Shown: positions 10,746-24,004, numbered from the stretch's first letter. The stretch: 64,000 nt of DNA from Ostrinia nubilalis (GCF_963855985.1 NC_087106.1:13780012-13844011); one strand, 5' to 3'. Translations and numbers: made by a program. The notes: a model not told the origin generated them from the letters alone.

Positions 10746-11770
10746 AATTGTTTTTGATCATAGCCAATGCATGCCAAAATTATCGACCGGGGATGCCTGC
10801 AAATGAAGTGAGCAAATGAGTTAGTGTAAAATGTTTCCAGTTCACCGCGTAATTAAACGTAGCCGTGCACTATTATCTCAGTGTTCGTACAAATTGATTT
10901 ATTTGCAGTGTCAAAGCGGTGTTCCGAAATGGACCGTAATTTGTGTGCAGGTTGATGCAGTTTGCAACGGACCGCAGCCCTGTTTAGCTTGTAAACTGAC
11001 GAAAATTCTGCAAACATTATATGTTTACGTAGTCGCTATAAATTTTTCACGAAAGCAATTTTCTTTTTGCCCGCGCATTTTAAACGACCAGAAATTATGG
11101 AAATGCTTTGTACTCGCGCAATTGTGTTAAAACGGTGAAATATTTATCATCCCGGGTAACGGGCAGTTTCATTTATTCAACATCTATTTATACGACGGAA
11201 TTAAATAACGAAAAATATACCTTATTATTCATTTTCATTATGGTCTTTTGGATTTATTTAACGAGTTCGAAACATTTTTAAGATACATAATGAATAATGA
11301 TCCGATTCCTTGACAAAGGACAATTTAATTTGCTAGTTGAGAAAACATTTACAGATAGCTAAGTACTACATACCTGACTAAAGTACTTATTATTTTACTT
11401 ATGCACGACAGTCAATTGACATACTTCTTATGGCCGTTATGAAGAAGGAATCTTGTATATATCAGTTCTGAGTAATTACGTCACATTTCTGACAACACAT
11501 TTTGGTTTCAAAGCAACTTAAAATGAAATTGGTTTTTAATTTAACCCTAAAATTAAGTGTTCTGTGTTTTCTTAGATGTGCTTTGATTGTGTATTAAATC
11601 CCTTATCCCTGTACCATACAACCCAGTCGAGTTAACTGCGCACTACGCAGCCGTGACGTCACATCGACGCTCTGGTACGAACGCGGCGAGGTGTGCGGGT
11701 GAGTGCGAGACAGATTCGTATTCCTGACAGGTGTGCAGTTAACTCGATCGTAGATCGTGGATAAACATAC

Positions 11771-11984
11771 CTGTTTCAGCAGGAGATCCGAGTTGGGTGA
11801 ACAGCAAGTCACCAGGTGCTTGGTGAGGTGTAGGAAGGAAGCCAGGGTGTCCGGCGTGAGGTGGTCGCGGCTGCAGCGCTGCAGCATGTGAGAGACGACC
11901 AGGAAGCCCCGGCATTGCAGCATGTGCTGCTGGACCGTGCTGCAAGACTCCACTAGGGAGCAGACGAAGCCGAGGAGCTTGGAA
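11771..11984 (-). CDS. rg: Neurobeachin exon E10
   Basis: A 214-nt exon. Its first base completes a Cys codon split with E9. It then reads [53 protein letters not shown] and LLLKQ. Compare the family segment with the CRGFLV-LL-SRxHxT pattern. The acceptor is a C/T tract ending CCCTCAG at 11985-11987 and donor GTATGT is at 11765-11770. It ends in phase 0 after LLKQ. The segment before GFLV is rich in Cys and Ser compared with vertebrates. Confidence 0.93.
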
Positions 11985-14300
11985 CTGAGGGGGAGAACAC
12001 ACGTAGAGTTTTGGTTTGTTCAATTCAACCAAAAGTCGTTCATCATTATCAGGCGGGCTACGATGCGCAACATGATAAAATTATTATAGTCGACAAAAGT
12101 ATGGGTTTATCGTCTACAAGCGATAAAATACCTCGATATCTTCTAACTGCAGAATAAAGTCATTTTGAAATATTTCCCATACTGAAACTGTAAATGTGCC
12201 AAACTTATTCTTAAAAGTTATCAGACGATTGAAAAATCAGCTCATAGTCTACATTAGGTACAGATACATGAACATCTATAATTATTACCTGAGGCAAATG
12301 GAGGATTTGCCTACGCTCCCCACGCAAAAAAATAATACTTTTTGCCGATATTAATAGGGAAAATAACTTATTATCCGTTTTGTCTACTGAAAATCCACGA
12401 GTAAAAATAGAGCAATGTTATATATATAAAGCTATTTTAAGCCACTAATTTGAACCAAAGCTCTATATTCTGGTAAAATCAAAAGCCAGTACGCTAAGAT
12501 CAACAAAATCACATTTCTTCAAAGAAGTTAACTTGAAATTACAATAATTCCTAAAGGCCGTATTATTCCAGAGTTCCAAGTTATTCCAACAATCGAATCG
12601 CTGCCGACACACGCAAAAGCCCTCCTTTATAGTGAGTGTAAAAAAGGAAAAGTTCCTTTAAACAGAATTTATTTGTTGCGAAAGCTTCCCGCGAGTTGTT
12701 TGCTTTAACAACATTTGTTCGCCGTCAGCATGAGCGAATGTAATACGCAGTTATGGAAAAATCACGACTTTCTTCTGAAAGATTTTATTTCTAAATCTTT
12801 ATACGGCCCTAACTTCTCCGTTAACTATTTGATATGAGTTAGACTTAAATTGCGTCACTTTTGAGTATTTTCTTTCATTTAACACGCGCCTTGAACAGCG
12901 AAAACTCAAATATTTACAATTTTCATCTACCTAAAACCCTCTCGCCTCACTACGCGCAATCACGATCGCTGAGACCCGGGTTGACTCATTAAGTGACATG
13001 CGAATACATACGCGGCTCTAATTCGCTTTGATGTGAGTATGTCTACGGAGGGACGTGGCCCTCTTGCTCTTTGAGACGCCACCTGGAGTCACTCCCACGA
13101 GAAGCCGATCTTTACCCGAATTTACTCGTAAACCTTCAATTTGTTTCGACTGCAATTAATTTCAGAATTTCATTATTCCCTATAAATCTCGAAGAGCCCA
13201 CATTATTAATGTTATGAAAGATACCTAATTTAATAACGAACATAACCCGAGCACAAATTATAAATTGTCCCGCAAAGTGTCCCCAATAAATCACGGCGGG
13301 CACGCAAGTCGACACCCGGCAATTAGGAGTTGAGAGGAGTTAGTTCATAGCAAGGATGTTATGGATATCCGTAACCGTAACCGATTCAAAAGTTTCGGAT
13401 AAAGGCGGAGTCTAAATCTTCATGTTTTTAATATTTGTTTTTAACATTATCATAGGTGCCGTCATAGTACATAAAGTGGCTACATGGGTCGCGCATCATC
13501 TTGCTATTAATTTGAATTTTACATTTTTTAAATTCTAATATCCGAAACTTTCAGATAATATGAAATTATTTAATATCCGTCACCGTAACCGAAACCGGTA
13601 TAATGTTATTCTAATATCCGTAACCGTATCCATAACCGAAACTTCATATCCTTAACATCCCTGTCCAGGAGTTAGTTCATAGCTGCTATTACACGGCCGC
13701 GCGGGGAGGCGGGTTTCAGGGGCGATTGCCGCGCGACAGTGAAAGTGCATTTAGCCGCCTAACGCCGCGGAGGCTACTTCGAATATTAATGAATGGCTTT
13801 AGAACTGGGGACTCGCAAATTCTAGAGCCCAATATACCAGTGATTTAACTCGGTAATCCCTTTCCAACTTAATTCTGTATCTGGAGCATGAACTATCGCC
13901 GAGTACGACAATAGAGCGGGAAGCCGAGACGAAACTTTGTTTAGGCAAATTCCACACATCCTTTATAGTTGTGGGGATTAAACTCTAATTCTGATGTTAG
14001 TACTTAGCGCTCAAACTTTACTATTTTGGCGGGCCGTTGAGCTATGAGCCGTATCGTTATAGGATGTAACTATGTACAGTTTATCTGATCCCTTCCCGAC
14101 AAAAGGTCGAGGAGTTTAGACCGGGCGTTATTAATGTTTGGAAGCTTTACAGTTTAAATCCTTATAAAACGAATGGGTAGGAGGGACTTTTCCAGTCAAA
14201 TAATAAAAACAGTATCCGCCCCTCAAACATGGCCGTCTCTAACCATAAATGAACATGTTAAAAATTATAATAACGAAACCAAACTACCAGGACAACATAC
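11985..14300. other. Intron between E9 and E10
   Basis: A 2.3-kb intron. A hAT/PIF-like MITE sits at 13351-13673. The stretch 12600-13330 is repeat-free with mixed composition and may contain regulatory sequence. A partial relative of the 44108-44190 hairpin (acgattgaaaaatcagct) is at 12223-12242. Confidence 0.6.
13351..13673. mobile_element. Terminal-inverted-repeat MITE
   Basis: About 323 bp. The left end caaggatgttatggatat and the right end (read inward) cagggatgttaaggatat are inverted. Both halves hold repeated atatccgtaaccgtaaccg phrases that fold on each other. A 16-bp direct repeat (aggagttagttcatag-like) occurs at 13335-13350 and 13677-13692. That is too long for a normal target duplication and is offset by a few bases, so the superfamily is open. 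Confidence 0.6.
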
Positions 14301-14443
14301 CATAGCATGGGGTCTCTTTTGGGATCGGCTGCGGGTGCGTCGTGCGGCAAGTCCAGTTGGGCGAACAACGGGAATAGAACTTGAACCCCGCCTATCGAAT
14401 TCAACGCGCTGTGTATTGAATGCGTAACCACCGCTTTGACTTC
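14301..14443 (-). CDS. rg: Neurobeachin exon E9
   Basis: A 143-nt exon: [20 protein letters not shown], then [20 protein letters not shown] and PKRDPML. The VKA-VTHSIHS--SIGGIQVLFPLF-QLD signature is diagnostic. Acceptor CTCAG is at 14444-14448 after a T run. Donor GTATGT is at 14295-14300. It starts in phase 0 and ends with two bases of a Cys codon completed by E10. This exon lies in no long ATG-started frame and was found from the peptide match. Confidence 0.95.
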
Positions 14444-14776
14444 CTGAGAAAAAATGCTTTTGTTAGTTTCTTTTGGTTGCTAAGGGTAAACTTAGAAGGA
14501 CAAGGAATACATGAATTTAAAGGAGTGACTATTCAAAGTGGGTTGTAAAATTTTATCACATGATCTTGCATTTACGGACGTAAAGAATAAAAAGGTCATA
14601 AAAGCTTTTACTGTACATTTCTATTATTATTTAAATGGAACGGAATGGAATGGATTCTTAGTGTTTTCATTACACTCCAACATAAATGGCACATATTAAT
14701 TTGATCTTACAGTCCATACCCACCCATACACCCGCCCTGAAAAGTACCAGGGGTGCATGAGTGTTCAAGAGTTCAC
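14444..14776. other. Intron between E8 and E9
   Basis: A 333-bp intron. It has a T-rich acceptor side next to E9. A weak copy of the bipartite motif (plus strand, 14745-14762) lies close to the E8 donor. Confidence 0.6.
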
Positions 14777-14917
14777 CTGTAACATGAGCGCGTGCGGCGT
14801 GTGCACGAAGTATGACACGTTGCCCTTGGGAGCCGACTGGAGACACAGTTGGCCATCAGTCGCCACTGGGTTGTACATGAACACTATGGCCGACGACAGC
14901 TTGCCGTCGTATAGCAC
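14777..14917 (-). CDS. rg: Neurobeachin exon E8
   Basis: A 141-nt exon of 47 whole codons: [20 protein letters not shown], then [20 protein letters not shown] and PHALMLQ. It matches the family segment [19 protein letters not shown] and HSPHALML. Acceptor CCAG is at 14918-14921 and donor GTGAAC at 14771-14776. Both ends are phase 0. That lets it join any of the phase-0 alternatives of E7 upstream. Confidence 0.96.
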
Positions 14918-16183
14918 CTGGACAGTTAAATATCATTAGTAAATAGATCATTCAAAATAGTAATGAAAATGTGTATCACAACTAGCAAAGTGAAAATACA
15001 ACTTCTGGGAAAACATTCAATTTGCATAAAAAAGGTTCACAAAAACTTACTTTGAGGAGTACAAAAGAAACAAATAACTACAAAGGTTCTAACAAAACAA
15101 GTATAAAGTGACACACACAGGCAAGTGAAATATAAAATTCTAACCATTTAAAACAACATTTACCGGAGTAAATACGTAGAATAAAGTGCAAACATCAAAC
15201 ATGCAGGTAACAGAACAAACAATGCAGCGAACGTAACAATTAACATCTTAGTTACATCTGTTTTCCTGGTATCCCCACAACCAATTAGTACGAATTAGTT
15301 ATTTGAAAATATGATAATTTCAAGGGTAGATGAAAACGAATGTAACCTACTCGTATGTTAAAACCATATAATTAGTTAAATTATAGCCAACAATAAACCA
15401 TAAACATTATACTGTAAAAATACACCATATCTGAAAACCAATCATTTAGTATTATTATTACCTTACATTCAAAGAAAAGGATTAAAAGACTTAAGAACAA
15501 AAATACCATTTATAAGCCGAAGACTGTTATATTTTAATCTAATTAATTCCCAAGTTCCAGTGAAAATGTTATCCGTTTTCGATATCTTGCCCAGAGCTTC
15601 ATTAAGCTGTCTACAAAGTTTCAAAGTTTATTTAGCATGCTATACTAACAACTCAACGTATTTATAATAATACATCAACATAGCATCATGAATGTCAAAA
15701 ACGTTTCATTTACATTTCATGGTGGGCGTTATTTTTATCCGCCCAGCACTAAAAGCTTTTCTATTAAGGAGCTTTTTAGCGGCAACTCACACAATTTATG
15801 CACTAAGGAGCTTATGTTGTTGGCATACGATGCGGTATCTGGGGTAATTTTGGAGCTGTACCAACAAGTTTTTAGGGTAAACTAAAACAAAATTGGGTAC
15901 ACGTTGTTAGAGTTAGGGGCGAAAATTGTAAATCATATTACTTGATGATATTGTGGAAACTTGATACGTTTATGTGGTAACGTGTTATCGAATTTTAATA
16001 GATTCAGGTCACAATATGCCGAAGTAAATTAATATTTAAGTTCCCACGTGCTACATAGGGTTGCTTGCTGCTAAATACTGCAAAGTGATTAGTGGTTTTG
16101 CTCTAAAAAAAGCACTTAAACAATTTTGATTTGATTTTGAAATAAGTGAAATTGTTTTATATTTTTTAGCGTTCGTTTGTTCG

Positions 16184-16256
16184 TTCGTTTCAGCCGAATG
16201 ACGTCCACTGCTGGACAAAGGCCTCTTCCAAAGTTTTCCACAATGAACGGTCCTGA
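16184..16256 (-). mobile_element. RTE-type LINE 3' end fragment
   Basis: Plus strand gtttcagccgaatgacgtc then cactgctggacaaaggcct: the minus strand reads the end of an RTE-like ORF2. Short fragment of the family seen complete at 53289-53452. Confidence 0.7.
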
Positions 16257-17522
16257 GTTTGCTTGTTATTTTAGCGTATGACAAGTTAAATAATGCAAAA
16301 GACGGTATCGTCCCGTCGCGAAGTCGGGTAAAAAAGACTAAGAAATTAATTTGATTGAATTTTATTCTACGAATCCTCACTCTATCAATTAGGCACTTCA
16401 CTTAAAAGCCACCGTTTTAGTTCTTTGTCAAAGTGCCGCGAAGTAAGGCTTAGTTCACATTTGCTAGACTAGCGCAAACCCCGCAAAGTCCGTGTCCTCG
16501 GCTCGAACCAATCTGGAATATCGCTCTAATGGAGAATTCAGCTTCAGCGCAAGCTGTCTCTTGCAACAACTTACTTGGATGGATTTGTGTGGACCGACCT
16601 TAAGTAGCTTATAGTAGGTCCATTAGGAGTATGAGCGTTATTGCTTTACGTTCAAGCTATGTTATAGTAAATTTGATATCTTCTATAATGTGGGTTTTGA
16701 AAGTAGAGGTTCTATACACGGGTGTCAAACTTTACAAGCCGCCCCTGGTGTCTGCCTTGATTAAATGGGATCTACAGGACTTGAAACGTGTCTCTTTGAA
16801 GCACGGGATCGATAATAATAAAGACAAATTTTATAAAAAAAACAATAACAGTTTTTAAATAATAATTAAATGAACGTCTTTTATTTGGTTTAGAGCAAGA
16901 TTTGGCACTTCTGAACGTCAAAATAAACGAAAAAGCCCTTACTCTTTACATGTGTCAATCTTCAAGGAAATAATGTTTTGATCTAAGAACATGACTCTGG
17001 ATATTCGCCTTACCAACAACTATGAAATATCAATTAAAGGCTGCTGTATAGTTTCAGTCCAAGCACGGTAAAGTTAAGCTTAGGCTACATTCGGCACTTG
17101 AGAGCGACTCCACAAGTTTGCCGGGCCGTCGTCAGAGCAGGCCAGGGGTATCGCTGTAATGGAGAGTTAAGAGCAACTCCTTTGAACAAGCTGCTTTGAT
17201 GGATCGGTGTGTACAGTGCGAACATCAAGTATGAATAGATTATGCTATAAAGCAGTATTTATAGCGTCGCAATAGCATCGGTGCAAAACAAATCAAAAAT
17301 AGAATATTTAAGTTAGTAGTAGTATCGTAACATTCGTAACTGTAAATTGAAAACCACACCACGTTAAAGTTTTCAGTTTAAGTGTACAAAAAACTGGAGC
17401 CAGGAGACTGCTTCATAAGATGGAAGAGAAAGTTTATCAATGATTGTGATCTCTTCTAGACAATCAATTGTCAAGTGGAGTCCGGTTAAACGCTATGTAT
17501 TTATGTAACAATAATATCGCTC

Positions 17523-17660
17523 CATCATCATCATAATTTCAGCCACAGGACGTCTACTGCTGAACAATGAACATAGACCTCCCCCAATGGTTTGCATAAT
17601 GACCGATTGATATCGGCCTGCATCCAGCGCCATCCTTAAGGTCGTCGGTCCACCTCCTTA
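17523..17660 (-). mobile_element. RTE-type LINE 3' end fragment
   Basis: Begins at a cat/atc microsatellite (catcatcatcat) and continues with the diverged family sequence (cacaggacgtctactgctga ... gatcgtcggtccacc-like). 5'-truncated and decayed. Confidence 0.65.
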
Positions 17661-18133
17661 ATTAGATGTAGCTCTTAAGGTTTGCCCCAAAAAACATACC
17701 ACCTTTAGAAAAGATTCTTATTCAAAGGAAATGTTTGATAATCCTAACATAAATAAGTTAGCAGCCACAAGCTTACACATTAAGCTGGCTTCTCAGCCAA
17801 GTAATTAGAGGTGAGCTTAATTATCTCCTCGGGGATTTAATTAACAAATACTACGAGTATTACTACACTGTCAGGTTTGAGGACAATGAAGAATCGACTC
17901 ATGTTCAAGAGCTAATTTGAACAGCTGAAAGACTTAATTATGGGATATGCTAGCTTTTGTCCGCGGATTTGCCCTCAACGTGGCCTAATAATTCTCAAGC
18001 ACTTTTAAATAGCCTAATCGAATTTGCGCTTCTGATTACACAAGAATGATAAATGTATTAGCACATTATACGAGTAGGTATTGACTTAAAAGAGTTGAAG
18101 AATTGTCCCATTTGTAATTCCTAAAAGACTTCA

Positions 18134-18585
18134 GGACCAGTGTGCTATCGTCCCAAGTATTCCGACTCGGCCACTCGCAGTAACAAGTTGGTTGTTGAAG
18201 TAATGGCGACTAAGTGGTCCGGCTAGTGCTGCGGATAAGTGCCATGTGGAGTCTGAATAGAGCTTCCAAATGTGCCAGTTGAGTAGTCTACTATCTTGGG
18301 ATTTACTAAGGAAATATCCGATGTATTTAACAAAATGCTGATCTACTTTGGTCTTTTGGAATTACTAAAGAATTAAACACTTGTTTCCAGTGTGCCATCG
18401 TCCCGAGTATCCCGACTCGGCCACTCGCAGTAACAAGTTGGTTGTTGAAGTAATGGCGGCTAAGTGACTCGGCTAGTGCCACACTAGTACTGCGGATAAG
18501 TGCCAACGTGGACTGTGGGCAGAAATACCGAATGTGACGGTTGAATATTCTACTTCCCTGGTACTTACTGGGAAGTTTATTCAGT
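18134..18585. repeat. Diverged tandem duplication, two units
   Basis: Unit 1 (about 18134-18335) and unit 2 (about 18386-18585) align along their length with roughly 250-bp spacing. A core of about 75 bp (18158-18230 versus 18410-18482, containing cactcgcagtaacaagttgg) is nearly identical, while the flanks have drifted. No ends of a mobile element are visible. Function unknown. Confidence 0.65.
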
Positions 18586-19334
18586 ATTTACGTCGCGAAT
18601 TACATGATGAAAATTGTACATGTGTACATTGTGTACAATATTTGAAAAACAATAGTGGTATGCATTGTTAACAAAGGCGAACTTCAGAGTTGTGAGATTA
18701 TGAGCCATTACAGACGTATGGATATTTTATTTATTTATTTATAATCTACGTGACGGCTCACAGAAAGTCCAACCTTTAAGGGATCAAATGCCTTAAAGGG
18801 ATCTATAGATTAATGTGCCCTCCGAACGAAGCACTTACCCATCTATTGAAAATTAATAAAAAAATTTTTTTGAAGCGAAGGTATGTCAAGATATTCGTGC
18901 AAAATGTCATTAAAATCCCCACACTTAGCGCGTGATTCAAGTTACAAACATTAAGATGAATCAGAATCGCAATAACAATAAACAACGTTAAACTCTTCAC
19001 CCTAAACTCGACGTCACCGGCTTAAACACTCAAAATAACTTGCAAGTCTTGCACAGAACAAATCCGCCGATTTAATATTAAAACAAGTCGTCGCGAAACA
19101 AAGAACGGGTGGGGAGGGGGAGGGGTACATCTCATCTCGTTATTTAGATTGTGTTTGCTTTATGTACTACCGTCAGGTGCAAACCGCCTGGACGGTCCCA
19201 GTGAAGAGAATTGCATAGAGTAAGGATTTCATTTTCTTTAAAGTTAAAAGAAAAATGAGTAATAATGGACAGATCTTTCTTGCTATGTACTTATTTAAGC
19301 TGCACTCGCGTCCTATGACAATTAAAATAAGTGA

Positions 19335-19556
19335 GTGGAAGGCGGCCGATGGGACAGCAAGGTTCTGGAGTGGAGGCCGCGTACCCGAAAACGCAGCGTG
19401 GGACGCCCACCCACAAGGTGGACCGACGACATCATAAAGGTAGCAGGAAAGCGTCTGGACGCAGGCCGCTAACAAACGGGTAACATGGAAAGCATTGGGA
19501 GAGGCTTATGTTCAGCAGGGGACGTCCTATGGTTGAGATGATGATGATGATGAGTG
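19335..19556 (+). mobile_element. RTE-type LINE 3' end with GAT tail
   Basis: Plus strand ends in the ORF2 C-terminus WKALGEAYVQQGTSYG plus stop, followed by a gatgatgatgatgatg tail (19536-19552). Upstream, RWTDDIIKVAGKR is in another frame, so the copy is frameshifted. This is the classic 3' end of RTE-like elements in Lepidoptera. Confidence 0.8.
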
Positions 19557-20116
19557 GAATGCGAATGTATTTATAATGTTTCATAATGCTCCTACTCCTT
19601 TCTATCTGCCTAGTATTTCATATCAGACTAATTGGTACATTTACAAAGAAACAGTAATTCAAAATAACTCTAATGAAGTTTTAATTGCAACACCCGTCTC
19701 ATAAAATATCCAGTAACATTATTATGATATTTCCTTGCAAACTAGAGCTAGTTTATATGGAAGTTAATTAGAGAACGTTTGCGAAATAGCAAAGGTGTAA
19801 TTAAAGGCCCCTGAAGCATGCCCGTTATTCTTAGCAATATTTGCTCTGCTCTGTTTTAATTAAACTTTATACTTCCCGAGCTAAAACAGAGGGAATATTG
19901 ATTAAATTTACATAATAAGGTTAATCTACTGGACTTCAAAATATAAACTTTCCAGAGAGTTAAATTTTGCCAAGCTACCTATGTACAGCTGGGTCAAAAT
20001 GATAATATAATTTTACACGAGGCAGTAGAAATTATAATAGATGAGGATCAAGGTCTATTATCAAGTCTGCGTCCGTTTATCCAAACATTTTATCATAAGT
20101 CTTTCAGCATAACTTT

Positions 20117-20295
20117 TAGACTGGACGCAGACCACCGATTTTTATTTGGCCGATAGTTGTGCCCGATTTTAAATTGTATGAAGAATCGGCCAAATCAAAT
20201 CGGCGTACTTAGTGTGCGCACTTCCATACATGCCCATACTGATCAACTGCCCGACTAAACTATCGGCCGACGAAAAATCGATGGTCTAAACCTAG
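20117..20295. mobile_element. PIF/Harbinger-like MITE, copy 1
   Basis: A diverged copy of the element at 29601-29775. It shares tttggccgatagttgtgccc, gaagaatcggccaaatc and gcccgactaaactatcgg, with inverted ends around accaccgattttt/aaaaatcgatggt. Confidence 0.7.
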
Positions 20296-20457
20296 GCTTA
20301 AAGATTAACACTACCACTGCTTTAGGACAATGCTGAGAAGTAGCACTAGTCAGTCACAATTATCAACCTCTTTTTCTAAAGTGTACAAGATTATGTGCAG
20401 AGGTGAGAAAAATACATTCACTATCTCAAAATTGTTAAATAAATAAATAATAATAAT

Positions 20458-20706
20458 AAATATCCTTAGACATTTTACACTGCGCTTCTTGTCCCAAACT
20501 AAGCAAAGCTTGTACTATGGGTACTAACAACGGATATAAACATACTTAAATACTTTTTTTTTGTAAATACATACTTATTATACATAGAAAACACCCAGTC
20601 CAATACAAACAAATATGTTCATGCACACAAATGTTTGTACTGTGCGGGAATCGAACCCGCTACCTCCGGAATAGTAGTCCGTTCCGAACCACTACACCAA
20701 ACGACC
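20458..20706 (-). mobile_element. tRNA-derived SINE, copy 1
   Basis: On the minus strand the head (20640-20706) has a pol III A-box-like TGGTGTAGTGGTT and a B box GGTTCGATTCC, as in a tRNA gene. A non-tRNA body follows, ending near 20458. A second copy at 43091-43349 shares head and body. About 249 bp. No intact tRNA fold, so not a tRNA gene. Confidence 0.75.
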
Positions 20707-23700
20707 GAAATGAAAAATTTATACCTATACAAATTCGTGAGTTCTGTTAAAGAATTACTATTGGTCATTACGAGGAGCTTCCTTTGATCACAAAGGCCCA
20801 CTTCGGCAGCTTTTTTAATTACCATGCAAATGAATACTTATCCCGGGGCTCCGTCCCGGATAATGGTCCCGCAGTCCCACTATTGTCCCGCGGCCATTAT
20901 ACGACGTATTTGCAACTCATTTGTGGCTGTGCGGCGGGGCCTCAAAATTTCGCAGAGTTGAAGTGCCAAATTTGAACACGCTAAAATTATTGTCCCGGAG
21001 CTGTGGTCGGGTTAAAATTATAATAATTATTTACAAGTCTATATAGAAAACAAATTAATTTGTAGCTAGATACGCTGTTACTGTTACACGTATGACTACA
21101 GTTTTCTTTGAAAAATAAATGATTTTACTTTTTATTGTTACATATATGTAAGATTTTCTGATGAGAATACATTTTTTTTAACCTAAAACACGAGTAAAGT
21201 ACCTACATTTGTCATTTTTATAATGAATATTGTTGTACTAGGAATTTAAGAATTTCTAAAATAAAGGCCGTGAAACAAAACTGTTTTAAGTGGACACTCT
21301 AAATAAATCAAACAAAGCTTGTTTTTGCGTAAAAATAAATCTATGACTAATTAGTTTCCAGCGAAAATCTAATTACTTTTCTGAAAACAACGTCCACGAG
21401 GACACAAAGTAAAACATCAGGAAGGTGTATTGTGAGCTAAATAAGTTCCTAAGAAGTTCTCTATTGTTAAAAGGTTCCCCTAACGAGGTTAGTTCACATT
21501 TTAAATGTTTCCTTCTAAGACTAGTTAGGTGACATCCTTATTACTTCTGAGGGGAAATTTCTTTACTTTTTATAGTCTTACTGTAGGCAGAATTCCAGTG
21601 CAATTCCAGAGTCCAAGTTGGCATCTTCCAGGAAGCGGCGAGTAAAGTAAATAACCAGTTGGAAACTAAACTTTGTCGTATCTGTGCGCCACTAGCGACA
21701 ATGGCGGCGGAACACGACAACTTTTATTAAGGGCCCTCTGACACTGTCTGGAGCTGGATAAAGTATTTTTTATCTTTTGTTATCAAACCTCGGAATATCA
21801 CTGGGAGAAATCCGAAGCAATTGGGTAAATAGCGGGGTAACTTCCAAAATGGTTTACTCATGAAAAGAATATAACAATATAGAAAACATATTAAGGGAAG
21901 GGGTCAGAGTTGGTTCTTAGGGACACAGAAATTGAAAGACCGCTTTGTGTAATCGTATCTACTATCTAGTAGTTAGTATCTGAAAAGATACCTAATGTTT
22001 CGGGGGAGCTACGTCAAGCATAAAGTGCTATATGATGGAGCTATGTATGACAAAGAACGGCATGAGGTCTAGACACCAGGGTTGTAAGTTGTTACCTCAA
22101 TTGAAGTCGCACAATAAAGTTATTTGAAATTAGTTAAAAGAAATAATCTAAAAGCATACGCGCGTGTAACAGTACCTTTATAAAGTCAAGACAAGAGAAA
22201 AGAAAGAATTAATTAAGTATTTTATCATCTGCGGGACCCCTAATTAATCTTTAATATTCAATTGGCAAAGTTATAATGAGGTTCGAGAGCCCTTAAATGC
22301 ATTAACGTCTGACCCGGTCGCGGCCGAACAATAAAAATTGAAGTTACCTAACTAGTTTTTTTTTGAGGAAATTACATTTTACGCGGAAAATCAGAGATTG
22401 GCCTCGTCAAAGAAGTTCGGGGCTACTCGCAAATTAAACCAATGAAGAAGTTTCGCGAACCTTAAATTGTACGAATTCATTCTGTCCGAGAGAAGTATTT
22501 TATTTCGTTAACTGACTCGTAAACAGCAATAAAATTTTCGGGAAAAATATTAGAAAGTAAAATCCAAGTTTTTGGGCGACCAAATAGGGTCGACTTTGCT
22601 TTTGAATACTGTCAGATTGATTTGTGGCCCTTCTAAACCTTAACGTATTAGTAGCAGCAAAACGGTTCAGGAGTTTGAAGTAGAAGTAATATGTTACTCC
22701 AAATTGATTACGAAATACAACGTAAGAAATACCGAAGCCGAATAAATATTTAAAGGCCCCGTCTGGCTGGTTAGGGAAAAGTAAGGAAAGTCGTAAATAT
22801 CCACCTGTTTCCGAGCTGATGTAGGCTGAGGGAAGCCTTGTGAGATACTCATTAATCATTTCGAGTTCTATTTCGTAATTTACGGTCAAAAATCCGTGTG
22901 TGACTGTTAGTGAGATATAATGGCTGTTAAAAATTTCAACTTTTATAGCTTCTCGGAGATGTGTGTAGGTATACGAAGAAACATTGACTACTTGCGTTTT
23001 ATACACCTATTTGTTGCTAAGTTTTAGTAGTGCTACAAGCAAATGTTTATATACCGCCCTCAACTGCTGACCTAAAATACATGTACGGCAGAGTTAAGTA
23101 GGTTTTCTTTTTAATTCACAAAGTGCACGAAACATTTCTCCCGTTAAGTTTTCCCCAAGCAACTATTCCCAAGTTTTCAGTACGTACCAGGGCAATATAA
23201 CATGCAAAGCAGCTGACCCAACAATGCGCATCCGGCATCCGGAGTTGCCCCAAACTTGCCTACTACTTGTGTTTAAAGGGTAAACTCCGCAAATGGCGGC
23301 AGCCACTGCCTTGTTTGTTCTTGTTTCCTAGTCGTGCTAATGTCCCCGCCATTAAGTGGAAATTGTTTTAAAACAGAATCGCTTTGAAGCTGTTTTTCTT
23401 CAAACCCCGAGCTATTTGTTTATTTAGAGCTGAAGGAACTTGATAGATCCGAGGGTCATAAATATTTTGAGACAGAACCGTTTAAGGCGTTTCTCTTCAA
23501 TTCAAAAGACAAGAGGATTTATTGAGCTGACATTTACAGACTGAGTGCGAAAAATAGTATGATTACTAACAATAATTTAATCTAAACATTTAGAATAAAG
23601 TGTTAGTGCTTGTGCTCCAAATACTAAAATAAACTCTAGCATGCTAATTACTATGCCTCGTTATACAAACTTTGTCCGTCATCTTTTATCTAAAACAATT

Positions 23701-24004
23701 TTACGTAACCGAATTAATGACGCAATTTCTAATGGAATTAACTAAAAAGATAATAAGCCGTATTTTGAGCTTCCATTCTCTTGGGGATTAAACGTTCCTT
23801 GTTTAGTATTAAGCAAAATAACGTCTTCATTCTCAAGTTGTTACAATATAATTAATTTCCCAGTTTGTACAAATAACCCGACATGCAAGATTTGCATAAG
23901 CTCAAGATATTAATGAACACTGTCAATTAGTACCAGTACACCATGAATTAGAGAGAGTATCACCGGCGTTCCTTTTCCCAAAAAAACATCGCCGAATGTC
24001 TTAC

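Larger units (their letters stand above)
7130..11770. other. Intron between E10 and E11
   Basis: A 4.6-kb intron. It holds one instance of the TACCAGG-N4-CATAAA motif (7248-7265, minus), long AT-rich stretches with nothing recognised (7300-9120), a GCACCA-type MITE (9133-9258), an unclassified GC-richer repeat (9320-9985), a LINE 3' end (10420-10592) and a second GCACCA-type MITE (10627-10745). Confidence 0.65.
14918..24004. other. Intron between E7b and E8
   Basis: A 9.1-kb intron. Contents: RTE-type 3' ends (16184-16256, 17523-17660 on minus; 19335-19556 on plus), a diverged tandem duplication (18134-18585), a PIF-like MITE (20117-20295) and a tRNA-derived SINE (20458-20706). 14940-16180, 16260-17520, 18590-19330, 19560-20110 and 20710-24000 are mostly repeat-free. 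22500-23006 is open on the minus strand for 168 codons, but I do not regard it as a gene. Confidence 0.6.

Noticed and set aside
14285..14302. TACCAGG-N4-CATACCA next to the E9 donor
   Set aside because: The second half is the complement of the splice donor (GTATG), so the match to the bipartite motif is likely coincidental.
20640..20706. tRNA-like sequence with good B box
   Set aside because: No full cloverleaf, and it is shared with 43285-43349 together with a non-tRNA body, so it is a SINE head.
22500..23006. 168-codon minus-strand open frame
   Set aside because: No recognisable domain, aromatic-rich AT-driven composition, no splice or promoter context, and the other strand looks like ordinary intron.
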